Source: Nonomuraea soli (GTDB lineage Bacteria > Actinomycetota > Actinomycetes > Streptosporangiales > Streptosporangiaceae). Taken from it: a stretch of 64,000 bases of DNA. Shown here piece after piece: positions 11,320 to 18,609 of this stretch. The position numbers and the translations under genes were made by a program. Within the stretch, counting starts at the first letter, position 1, and every line of letters begins with the position of its first letter. Below the pieces are notes generated by a model that was given only the letters and a program-made list of their open reading frames with translations, ran no database searches and was not told the DNA's origin. The stretch spans positions 902,970-966,969 of the forward strand of contig NZ_JACDUR010000005.1 in the NCBI RefSeq assembly GCF_013761175.1, given 5' to 3'.

Positions 11320-11337
11320 TAATGTCCTAGTACATTA
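11320..11337 (-). promoter_or_regulatory. Palindromic operator for the YtrA-like regulator
   Basis: TAATGTCCTAGTACATTA is an 18-bp inverted repeat with one mismatched pair (positions 7/12). It lies between the operon's predicted promoter and the GntR ATG. Symmetry, AT-rich arms in a GC-rich genome and position all fit an autoregulatory operator. Binding by the adjacent GntR protein is inferred. Confidence 0.65.
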
Positions 11338-11360
11338 AGACGCTAGATATATGGCGCTTG

Positions 11361-12146
11361 TTAACGCAAGCCCGTCTCGTGAGCGGTTCGTACGGCCCAG
11401 GCGGCGACGGCCAGCGTGGTGACCGCTCCCAGAAGCTGGTTCGCCCAGGCGATGGAGGACGCCGGATCGTCCGGCAGCAGACCCAGGAGCACGGCGGCCA
11501 CGCCGCCGGCGATGGCCAGCACGGAGGTCAGCGCTGTCCAGCGCCGCTCCCAGACCTGCAGCAGGCCCACCGCCGGCCACCACAACGCGGTGATCACGAC
11601 GGTCCAGTCGGGCACGGCCAGGCCGGGGAGGATCAGCGTGGCCCCGGGAACCAGCCACAACAGGCCGAGTGCCAGCACGATCAGGCGCAACCACCGGGGA
11701 GCCCTGTCGAGCACCAGGTAGACCAGGATCGCCGCCACCACGCCGAGGGCCTCGGCGATCCAGTACACCGGCGGCAGGAACAGGCCCACCATGCGGCCGA
11801 AGATCTGCCCGCCCGCGTAGACGTACAGCACCCAGCGCAGGGCGCGGGCCGTGGCGGGCAAAGCGACCGGCACGGCCCCAGCGGGGCCGCGCACGACCAC
11901 CCACATCAGCCACGCCTGGAGCAGGCCGGCCGCGACCAGAGCGGCCGTGGCCAGTGGGCCGTTGCCTTCCGTCAGCGGCGAGGCGAGGGCCAGCGAGCCG
12001 AGCGGCTCGGTGACGATGATCAGCAGGACGCCGCTGAGCTCTCCCGGCGTCAGCGCGAGGAGCGCACTGAGCAGGACGACGAGGAGGTAGACGCCGGAGA
12101 CGACCGCGGCGGCGACACCGTAGGGGTAACGGGACAGGGAGCGCAC
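11361..12146 (-). CDS. Integral membrane protein of unknown function
   Basis: 261 aa with about seven hydrophobic segments spread over the whole length and very few charged residues. It starts at GTG 12146 (RSLSRYPYG) and ends with TAA at 11361, 24 bp from the operator of the GntR operon. No catalytic motif or family signature was recognised. Its direction matches the GntR-ABC operon downstream, but the operator and promoter in between suggest separate transcription. Confidence 0.7.
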   Translation of the reverse strand: MRSLSRYPYGVAAAVVSGVYLLVVLLSALLALTPGELSGVLLIIVTEPLGSLALASPLTEGNGPLATAALVAAGLLQAWLMWVVVRGPAGAVPVALPATARALRWVLYVYAGGQIFGRMVGLFLPPVYWIAEALGVVAAILVYLVLDRAPRWLRLIVLALGLLWLVPGATLILPGLAVPDWTVVITALWWPAVGLLQVWERRWTALTSVLAIAGGVAAVLLGLLPDDPASSIAWANQLLGAVTTLAVAAWAVRTAHETGLR

Positions 12147-12271
12147 GCTCCAGCCTAGCCAGCCGGGCAGGCAAGCGCTGTTACCTGCGAAAATGCGGAT
12201 TTCTCCTGCCCGCTTCCGTTCATATGGCTACTCTTCGTAGGCATTCTGGAACGATGAGTGAAGGAGCGGGC

Positions 12272-12922
12272 ATGCGGCGCAGCTGGGTACTGGCCGGCGC
12301 GACCCTGAGCGCGGCGGTCGTGGCGGGCACGGCCATGTTCCTGTCCGGCGGCGAACCCCAGGCGTCCCAGGTCCAGAGGCAACCGCCTCCCGCCCCCGGC
12401 GATCCGCTCAGCCAGGACGAGGTCCGGCGTGCCACCGAGGTCGCCACCGCCTCCTCACGCGCCCACATGGCCTCGGGACGGATCGAGCTGCTCTACGTCG
12501 AGCGCGAAGACGACAAGGCGCAGGACGACCGGCGGGCCGAGGCCTACCTGTACGACTACGCCGACGACGCGCTCATCGTGCGGACCGTCGACCTGGCCGA
12601 GGGCAAGGTCGTGGAGGAGTCCAAGGGCAGGGGCGTGCAGCCGCCGCCCTCCAAGCGCGAGGAACTGCGTGCCGCCGAGCTGCTGCTGGCCCATCCCAAG
12701 CTGGGCAAGGGGGTGCGGGCCGAGTACAAGAAGGCGTCGGGCAGGCAGCTGCGCACCGCGGCCGACCTGCAGCTGCGCGGGCTGATCTTCCGCGACGCCG
12801 GCGCGTGCCGTACCCATCGGTGCGTCCGCCTGTTCGTCAGGCTGCCCGACGGGCGTTTCCTCGACACCAGCCGCATCGTCATCGACCTGTCCGCCAAGAA
12901 GGTTCAGACCCTGGAGTGGTGA
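12272..12922 (+). CDS. Secreted protein resembling the N2-N3 domains of copper amine oxidase
   Basis: 216 aa. ATG 12272 has AAGGAG 6 bases upstream; in-frame ATGs at 12224 and 12254 lack this. The N-terminus is a signal peptide or anchor (MRRSWVLAGATLSAAVVAG). The mature part reads like the two small N-terminal domains of amine oxidases: LSQDEVRRA at the start, a RRAEAYLYDY strand and VDLAEGKVV. Then come a GVQPPPSKREE segment, LLLAHPKLG and a final IVIDLSAKKVQTLEW. It stops one base before the start of a gene for the catalytic amine oxidase domain, so the two may form one split enzyme. The assignment is by pattern recognition only. Confidence 0.6.
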   Translation: MRRSWVLAGATLSAAVVAGTAMFLSGGEPQASQVQRQPPPAPGDPLSQDEVRRATEVATASSRAHMASGRIELLYVEREDDKAQDDRRAEAYLYDYADDALIVRTVDLAEGKVVEESKGRGVQPPPSKREELRAAELLLAHPKLGKGVRAEYKKASGRQLRTAADLQLRGLIFRDAGACRTHRCVRLFVRLPDGRFLDTSRIVIDLSAKKVQTLEW

Positions 12923-12923
12923 C

Positions 12924-14099
12924 TTGTTCGTCCACCTCTTACTGGCGGGCTCGCTCGCCGTGTCCGGTGCTCCTCTCGCCCGTACGGCGGCCGCCCCCGG
13001 CCAGCCGTGCAGCGCCCCCTACCTCATCGACGAGCGGTTGCCCAACGGCGCCCGCTGGCGGTTGTGCTGGGAGATGCGCACGATCGAGGGGCTGACCGTG
13101 GGCCGGGTCGCCTACACCCCGCCCGGGCACCAGCAGGTCGGGGTGCTGCGCAGCGGCGCGCTGGCGCAGATCCACGTGCCCTACGACAGCGGCGAGCCGC
13201 GCTACCACGACATCGGCTCGCTCGGCTCGGCCGCGGTCGCGCTGACCGAGGCCGACTGTCCTGGCGGCGAGCGGCGCGGGCAGTACACCTGCGTGCTGAC
13301 CAGGGCGCGCGGGCACGCCTTCCTCAAGGACGGCTTCGGCGACCCGGCGGAGCGCAGGTCTGCCCAGGGCCGGGAACTGGTCGTGCTGTCGGCCTACCAG
13401 GTGGGGTGGTACACCTACATCGCCGAGTGGATCTTCGGGGACGACGGGTCGATCACGCCGCGCGTGGGAGCGACCGGTTCGCTGGCCGGCACCACCACGG
13501 CGCCCAAGCACGGCTGGCCGATCGGGGTGGGGCGCAAGCACTTCGAGGAGTCGCACAGCCACAACATCTTCTGGCGCATGGACTTCGACATCGGCGGCAA
13601 GGCGCGGGACGTGGTGGAGCAATACGACTTCTCCGGAAACCGCACGAAAAAGCGCTCGATGATCCGTACGACCCTCACCCGCGAGACCAAGGCACTCAAC
13701 TGGCCCATGCGCTGGTGGCGCGTCGTCGACCCCCGGGTGCGCAACGCCGACGGCCACGCCGTCTCCTGGGAGATCAACAACTCCGGCAGCGCGGAGTACC
13801 GGGGGCCCTCCGACGAGGCCTTCACGCACTCGGACGTCTACGTGACGCAGTACCGGGCCTGCGAGCGGCTGGCCACCATGAACCCCTCGCCCAGGTGCCG
13901 CACGTCGGTCGACGCCTACGCGGGCAAGGAGCGGGTGAAGGACCCGGTGTTGTGGGTGAACGTGGGCTTCCACCACGTGGCCCGCGACGAGGACGCCGAC
14001 CCGATGCCGGTGCACTGGCAGGGCTTCCGCGTCACACCCCGCGACGTGACGGCACGCAACCCCGCCGCCTCGGCGGGACCCTCCGCCCCGCCGCAGTGA
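12924..14099 (+). CDS. Copper amine oxidase-like catalytic (D4) domain protein, secreted
   Basis: 391 aa. TTG 12924 is supported by GGAG 7 bases upstream and by close coupling to the preceding gene. A signal peptide covers about residues 1-23. The body matches the CAO catalytic domain. The base Asp is likely D96 (YHDIGSLG). The cofactor Tyr is Y163 in VGWYTYI, aligned with the GNYDYI of classical enzymes. The copper ligands are H211 and H213 (HSH) plus H350 or H351 (VGFHH). The Asn before and the Asp/Glu after the TPQ tyrosine are replaced by W162 and T164, so quinone formation is doubtful. At ~390 aa it lacks the N-terminal domains, which the upstream gene may supply. Confidence 0.75.
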   Translation: MFVHLLLAGSLAVSGAPLARTAAAPGQPCSAPYLIDERLPNGARWRLCWEMRTIEGLTVGRVAYTPPGHQQVGVLRSGALAQIHVPYDSGEPRYHDIGSLGSAAVALTEADCPGGERRGQYTCVLTRARGHAFLKDGFGDPAERRSAQGRELVVLSAYQVGWYTYIAEWIFGDDGSITPRVGATGSLAGTTTAPKHGWPIGVGRKHFEESHSHNIFWRMDFDIGGKARDVVEQYDFSGNRTKKRSMIRTTLTRETKALNWPMRWWRVVDPRVRNADGHAVSWEINNSGSAEYRGPSDEAFTHSDVYVTQYRACERLATMNPSPRCRTSVDAYAGKERVKDPVLWVNVGFHHVARDEDADPMPVHWQGFRVTPRDVTARNPAASAGPSAPPQ

Positions 14100-14141
14100 C
14101 TTGACGCGACACTGTGCCGCAGATCATGAGCAGATGAGTGG

Positions 14142-16349
14142 ATGGACCGCATCGAGTGGGGCAGGGTTGAGGGCATGCCGGTGAACACGGAGCTCGAGCG
14201 CCTCGCTGGCGGGGCACACCACGATCCGCACTCGCTCCTCGGAGCCCACCCAGGTCCTGCCGGGGTGACCTTCAGGACGCTCAGACCGATGGCCGAGCAG
14301 GTGACGCTGGTCCTCGACGACGGCACGCGCTACCCGATGCCCCACGTCGCCTACGGGGTGTTCGCGATCACCATCGCGTCCCTGGACAAGGCGCCGGGCT
14401 ACCGGCTCGAAGTCACCTATCCCGGCGCCGAGCCGCACCTGGCCATGGACCCCTACCGGCACTGGCCCACGCTGGGCGAGGTCGACCTGCACCTCATCGG
14501 CGAGGGCCGCCACGAGCGGCTGTGGGAGGCGCTCGGCGCCCGGGTGATGCGCCACGACGACGTCGACGGCACCGCGTTCACCGTGTGGGCGCCCAACGCG
14601 CGCGGCGTGCGGGTCGTGGGCGACTTCAACCACTGGAACACCGGCTTCCCGATGCGGTCGCTGGGCAGGTCGGGCGTCTGGGAGCTGTTCATCCCCGAGC
14701 TCGGGCCCGGCGAACGCTACAAGTTCCAGATCCTCGGCGTCGACGGCGTCTGGCGCGACAAGGCCGACCCCATGGCCAGGCGCACCGAGGTGCCGCCGCT
14801 GACCGCCTCGGTGGTGGAGGCGACGGCCTACGAGTGGGGCGACGCCGGCTGGATGGAGGACCGGGCAGGACAGCAGGCGCAACGCGGGCCGATGAGCGCC
14901 TACGAGGTGCACCTGGGCTCGTGGCGCCCCGGCCTGTCCTACGTGGAGCTGGCCGAGCAGCTCGTGGAGTACGTCGTCGACCTGGGCTTCACGCACGTGG
15001 AGTTCCTGCCGGTGGCCGAGCACCCGTACGGCGGCTCCTGGGGCTACCAGGTCACCTCCTACTACGCGCCGACGGCACGTTTCGGCACCCCCGACGAGTT
15101 CCGCCACCTGGTCGACCGGCTGCACCAGGCGGGCATCGGGGTGCTGCTCGACTGGGTGCCCGCGCACTTCCCGATGGACGAATGGGCTCTGGCGCGCTTC
15201 GACGGCACGCCGCTGTACGAGCACGCCGACCCGGCCCGCGGCGAACACCCCGACTGGGGCACCTACGTCTTCGACTTCGGCCGCCGCGAGGTGCGCAACT
15301 TCCTGGTCGCCAACGCCGCCTACTGGCTGCAGGAGTTCCACGTCGACGGGCTGCGCGTCGACGCGGTGGCCTCGATGCTCTACCTCGACTACTCACGGCG
15401 CGAGGGCGAGTGGACTCCCAACGTGCACGGCGGGCGGGAGAACCTCGACGCGGTGGAGTTCCTCAAGGAGATGAACACCCTGGCCTACCAGCACTCCCCC
15501 GGCATCTCCACGATCGCCGAGGAGTCGACCGCGTGGCCCGGGGTGTCGCGTCCCGTCTACCTGGGCGGGCTCGGCTTCGGGTTCAAGTGGAACATGGGCT
15601 GGATGCACGACACCCTGGCCTACCTGCGTCACGAGCCGGTCTTCCGCCAGTACCACCACCATCAGATGACCTTCTCGCTCATGTACGCCTACAGCGAGAA
15701 CTTCGTGCTGCCGCTCTCCCACGACGAGGTCGTGCACGGCAAGGGCTCGCTGCTGGGCAAGATGCCGGGCGACGAGTGGCAGCGCTTCGCCCAGCTGCGC
15801 GCGCTGTTCGCCTTCATGTGGGCGCATCCGGGCAAGCAGCTGCTGTTCATGGGCGGCGAGTTCGGGCAGGGCTCCGAGTGGTCGGAGGAGCGCGGGCTCG
15901 ACTGGTGGGTGCTGGAGTTCGAGGGGCACCAGGGCGTGCAGAAGCTGGTGCGCGACCTCAACCGCGTCTACCGCGAGACGCCCGCCCTGTGGGAGCAGGA
16001 CGTCGTGCCCGAGGGCTTCCGCTGGATCGACGCCGACGACGCTCCGGGCAACACCTTCTCGTTCCTGCGCTACGCCGCCGACGGTTCCGCCGTCGCGTGC
16101 GTGGTGAACTTCAGCGGGACGCCGCACGACGACTACCGCGTCGGCCTGCCGTACGGCGGGCAGTGGGAGGAGGTGCTCAACACCGACGCCTACGACTACG
16201 CGGGCAGCGGCGTGGGGAACCTGGGGTCGGTGGAGGCGGGCGACCAGTCCTGGCACGGCCTGCCGCACTCGGCGGAGCTGCGGGTTCCCCCGCTCGGGGC
16301 CGTGTGGCTGAGGAGCCCTCACAGCGACTCCACGGGATCATCCGCCTAG
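14142..16349 (+). CDS. glgB: 1,4-alpha-glucan branching enzyme GlgB
   Basis: 735 aa GH13_9 enzyme that introduces alpha-1,6 branches into glucan. Order: N-terminal CBM48-like modules (roughly 1-240, including AFTVWAPNARGVRVVGDFN), the catalytic barrel and a C-terminal beta domain. The nucleophile is D407 (GLRVDAVASM) and the acid E460 (AEEST); their spacing of 53 equals D405/E458 in E. coli GlgB. The start at 14142 is the longest; ATG 14175 is a possible alternative with a purine-rich upstream stretch. It works with GlgE at 1223 but is not in the same operon here. Confidence 0.95.
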   Translation: MDRIEWGRVEGMPVNTELERLAGGAHHDPHSLLGAHPGPAGVTFRTLRPMAEQVTLVLDDGTRYPMPHVAYGVFAITIASLDKAPGYRLEVTYPGAEPHLAMDPYRHWPTLGEVDLHLIGEGRHERLWEALGARVMRHDDVDGTAFTVWAPNARGVRVVGDFNHWNTGFPMRSLGRSGVWELFIPELGPGERYKFQILGVDGVWRDKADPMARRTEVPPLTASVVEATAYEWGDAGWMEDRAGQQAQRGPMSAYEVHLGSWRPGLSYVELAEQLVEYVVDLGFTHVEFLPVAEHPYGGSWGYQVTSYYAPTARFGTPDEFRHLVDRLHQAGIGVLLDWVPAHFPMDEWALARFDGTPLYEHADPARGEHPDWGTYVFDFGRREVRNFLVANAAYWLQEFHVDGLRVDAVASMLYLDYSRREGEWTPNVHGGRENLDAVEFLKEMNTLAYQHSPGISTIAEESTAWPGVSRPVYLGGLGFGFKWNMGWMHDTLAYLRHEPVFRQYHHHQMTFSLMYAYSENFVLPLSHDEVVHGKGSLLGKMPGDEWQRFAQLRALFAFMWAHPGKQLLFMGGEFGQGSEWSEERGLDWWVLEFEGHQGVQKLVRDLNRVYRETPALWEQDVVPEGFRWIDADDAPGNTFSFLRYAADGSAVACVVNFSGTPHDDYRVGLPYGGQWEEVLNTDAYDYAGSGVGNLGSVEAGDQSWHGLPHSAELRVPPLGAVWLRSPHSDSTGSSA

Positions 16350-16373
16350 GCGTGCCCGGGATATGGCTCTAAA

Positions 16374-16398
16374 CTCCGAGATCACCCCCCACTCGGAG
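16374..16398 (+). promoter_or_regulatory. Small hairpin that would mask the ribosome site of the first subtilisin
   Basis: CTCCGAG (16374-16380) and CTCGGAG (16392-16398) are perfect 7-bp inverted arms around an 11-base loop. The right arm contains most of the GGAGG used by the GTG start at 16404. Folding would hide the ribosome site, so translational control is possible. No ligand or regulator can be named. Confidence 0.35.
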
Positions 16399-16403
16399 GA
16401 CCT

Positions 16404-18143
16404 GTGCGACTTCGACTGCTGCTGGCGGCCCTGCTGGCCGGGCTGACCCTGCCCGCCGTACCGGCTCTGGCCTCCCCCGCCGACCCCAAGATCGAAGAGG
16501 GTCTGGGCTCCGGCGAGGTCCGCGTCATCGTCGAGCTGAGCGACCCGTCGGCCACCTCCGAGGTGGCCGCGGCCTCGCCCGCCGAGGTACTCCTGCAGCA
16601 GGCCGTGGCCCAGCCGTTCCTCGTGGTCGAAGGCGACGGGTCCGAGCTGGCCGAGCTGGCGGCCGATCCCCGGGTGACACGCATCAGGCGCGACCGCGCC
16701 TTCCCGCCGTCGGCGTTGTCGACGCTGCCCGTCATCGGCGCCGACAAGGCCCACGCTGCCGGCTTCACCGGCCAGGGCCAGGCCATCGCCGTCCTCGACA
16801 CCGGCATCGACCGCGACCACCCCGCCTTCACCGGGCGCATCACCGGGGAGGCGTGCTTCTCGGCCACCGACGGCGGCGCCGAGTCGTTGTGCCCCAACGG
16901 CCAGGCCAGCATGATCGGCGAGGGGGCCGCCGACGTCGAGACCGCCGCCTGCGACGGCGGGATCTGCGATCACGGCAGCCACGTCGCGGGCATCGCCGCC
17001 GCCGTCGCGCCGGGCGCGAGCATCGTGCCCGTCCAGGTCTTCAGCCGCCACAGCTCGCCCGACGTGTGCGGCGACCAGCCGCCCTGCGTGATGGCCTACG
17101 AGTCGTCGCTGCTCCAGGCGCTCGACTACGTCAACGGGCTGCAGCTCGGCGTCGCCGCCGTCAACCTCAGCCTCGGCGGCGAACTGTTCACCGGGCCCTG
17201 CGACGACGAGGTCTTCAAGCCCAAGATCGATACCCTGCTCGCGCGCGGCACCGCCACCGTCGTCGCCGCCGGCAACGAGACCTTCGACGGCGTGGCCTTC
17301 CCCGGCTGCGTCTCCTCGGCGGTCACCGTCGGCGCCACCGACAACTCCTCCGAGCTCGCCTCGTTCTCCAACCGCGGCCCGCTGGTCGACCTGCTCGCCC
17401 CGGGCGTCGAGGTCGAGTCGGCCGTGCCCGACGACCTCACCGCCGTCTACAGCGGCACCTCCATGGCCACACCCCATGTCGCGGGCGCCCTGGCCGTGCT
17501 CAAGGCCCGCTCGCCGTCGGCCGACACCAACAGCCTGGTGGAGGCGCTCAAGCAGTACGGCCTGCCCGTGGCGTACACGATGGAGGGCGGCGGCTCGCAC
17601 ACGACCCCCCGGCTGGACGTCAACGCGGCCATCACCGGCGTCGCGCCCACCCCGCAGCCCAGCGGCCCCACCCCGGAACCGGGACCCGAGCCGGAGCCCG
17701 AGCCTGAGCCTGAGCCGTCCGAAACCGACGAGCCGTCCGAAACCACGGACCCGACGCCGGTGCCGCTGCCCACCATCACCGTGACCGTAACGGTCACCGT
17801 GACACCCTCGCCGGTCATCGCCGCCCCCGTCTGCGCGCGCGGCACCTCGACCACCCGCCTGACCTCGTCGCAGTGGGCCAACGAGATCCACCGCGCGCGG
17901 GGGACGATGAGCGACGCCACGCTGACCTGCTATCTGCGGCTGGTGCAGAAGTCGAGCAAGGTCTTCCCCGAGCTGACGAAGGCCTCGACGCTGGGGACGG
18001 CGTACCGGGTGCTCAAGGCAGGCAAGACGGCCAGGCAGCGCACGGACCGGGCACTGCTGACGGGGTGGCTGAACTGGGCCAACGGGTCCGGCTCGACGGG
18101 GACGCTGACCTCGGCGGAAAAGGCCCGGCTCAAGGCGAACTGA
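16404..18143 (+). CDS. Secreted subtilisin-like serine protease (S8), truncated by a premature stop
   Basis: 579 aa. GTG 16404 follows GGAGG by 5 bases. A signal peptide (about 1-23) is followed by a propeptide and the S8 domain. The catalytic triad lies in AVLDTGID (Asp), DHGSHVAGI (His) and GTSMATPHVAG (Ser). A linker rich in Pro-Glu and then Thr-Val follows (about 410-470). The last part is a ~65-residue repeat unit (CYLRLVQKSSKVFPELTKAS to WLNWANG). The TGA at 18141 interrupts this region: a second, similar unit continues in frame right after it. The parent gene was probably longer. The protease domain itself looks intact. Confidence 0.85.
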   Translation: MRLRLLLAALLAGLTLPAVPALASPADPKIEEGLGSGEVRVIVELSDPSATSEVAAASPAEVLLQQAVAQPFLVVEGDGSELAELAADPRVTRIRRDRAFPPSALSTLPVIGADKAHAAGFTGQGQAIAVLDTGIDRDHPAFTGRITGEACFSATDGGAESLCPNGQASMIGEGAADVETAACDGGICDHGSHVAGIAAAVAPGASIVPVQVFSRHSSPDVCGDQPPCVMAYESSLLQALDYVNGLQLGVAAVNLSLGGELFTGPCDDEVFKPKIDTLLARGTATVVAAGNETFDGVAFPGCVSSAVTVGATDNSSELASFSNRGPLVDLLAPGVEVESAVPDDLTAVYSGTSMATPHVAGALAVLKARSPSADTNSLVEALKQYGLPVAYTMEGGGSHTTPRLDVNAAITGVAPTPQPSGPTPEPGPEPEPEPEPEPSETDEPSETTDPTPVPLPTITVTVTVTVTPSPVIAAPVCARGTSTTRLTSSQWANEIHRARGTMSDATLTCYLRLVQKSSKVFPELTKASTLGTAYRVLKAGKTARQRTDRALLTGWLNWANGSGSTGTLTSAEKARLKAN

Positions 18144-18436
18144 CAGCGCGCCCAGAACGGCAGCGGCGTCTTCCCCGAGGCGACCAGGGCCGACACCCTC
18201 AGCCGCGCCTACGAGGTGCTCAACCCGCGCAGCAAGAGCACCGCGTCGCTGCTCGACAGCCAGCTGCTGCCGCGTGGCTGAACTACGCCCACGGCGTCTA
18301 CAACGGCTCCGCGAAGGTGCACGGCAAGACCACCTTCGCCAAGGCGATCGCCATCGGCGAGAAGCACCGTAAGAGCGGTTCCGCCGCCCAGGTCAAGAAG
18401 GCTGCGGCCTATCTGGCCAAGCACGTGAACAAGTAG
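18144..18436 (+). pseudogene. Decayed 3' end of the preceding S8 protease (second C-terminal repeat)
   Basis: Directly after the TGA the same frame reads QRAQNGSGVFPEATRADTLS, which parallels the first repeat unit (VQKSSKVFPELTKASTLG). The match continues until ~18268. There the frame moves by one base (CTGCTGCCGCG lacks a G expected for LLAAWLNYAHG). The remainder reads WLNYAHGVYNGSAKVHGKTT to the TAG at 18436 in the shifted frame. Two lesions, a stop at 18141-18143 and a one-base loss near 18270, therefore separate this ~98-codon tail from the protease. A sequencing error could explain the frameshift but would not explain the stop as well. Confidence 0.65.
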
Positions 18437-18449
18437 CACAAGACTGACA

Positions 18450-18484
18450 CGGCAGGGTCGATCGCGGGGCGATCGGCCCTGCCG
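18450..18484 (+). terminator. Intrinsic terminator-like hairpin after the first subtilisin
   Basis: 16-base arms (18450-18465 and 18469-18484) pair with one G-T wobble around a GGG loop, followed by TCGTTAT. It lies 14 bases after the TAG of the decayed tail, which supports the view that the tail was once the true gene end. Confidence 0.75.
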
Positions 18485-18609
18485 TCGTTATGCGGGATAA
18501 AGACTAAATAACGGTCACAAACCGCCTCTCGCGTCCCACAACGCCCATCACTAACGTCACGATCGCTAGTCGGATATTTCCTCGAGTCACCCCTCACCCC
18601 GGAGGACCC

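Noticed and set aside
12224..12271. Earlier ATG starts for the amine oxidase N-domain gene
   Set aside because: They lack ribosome sites, while ATG 12272 has AAGGAG at good spacing and begins a signal peptide.
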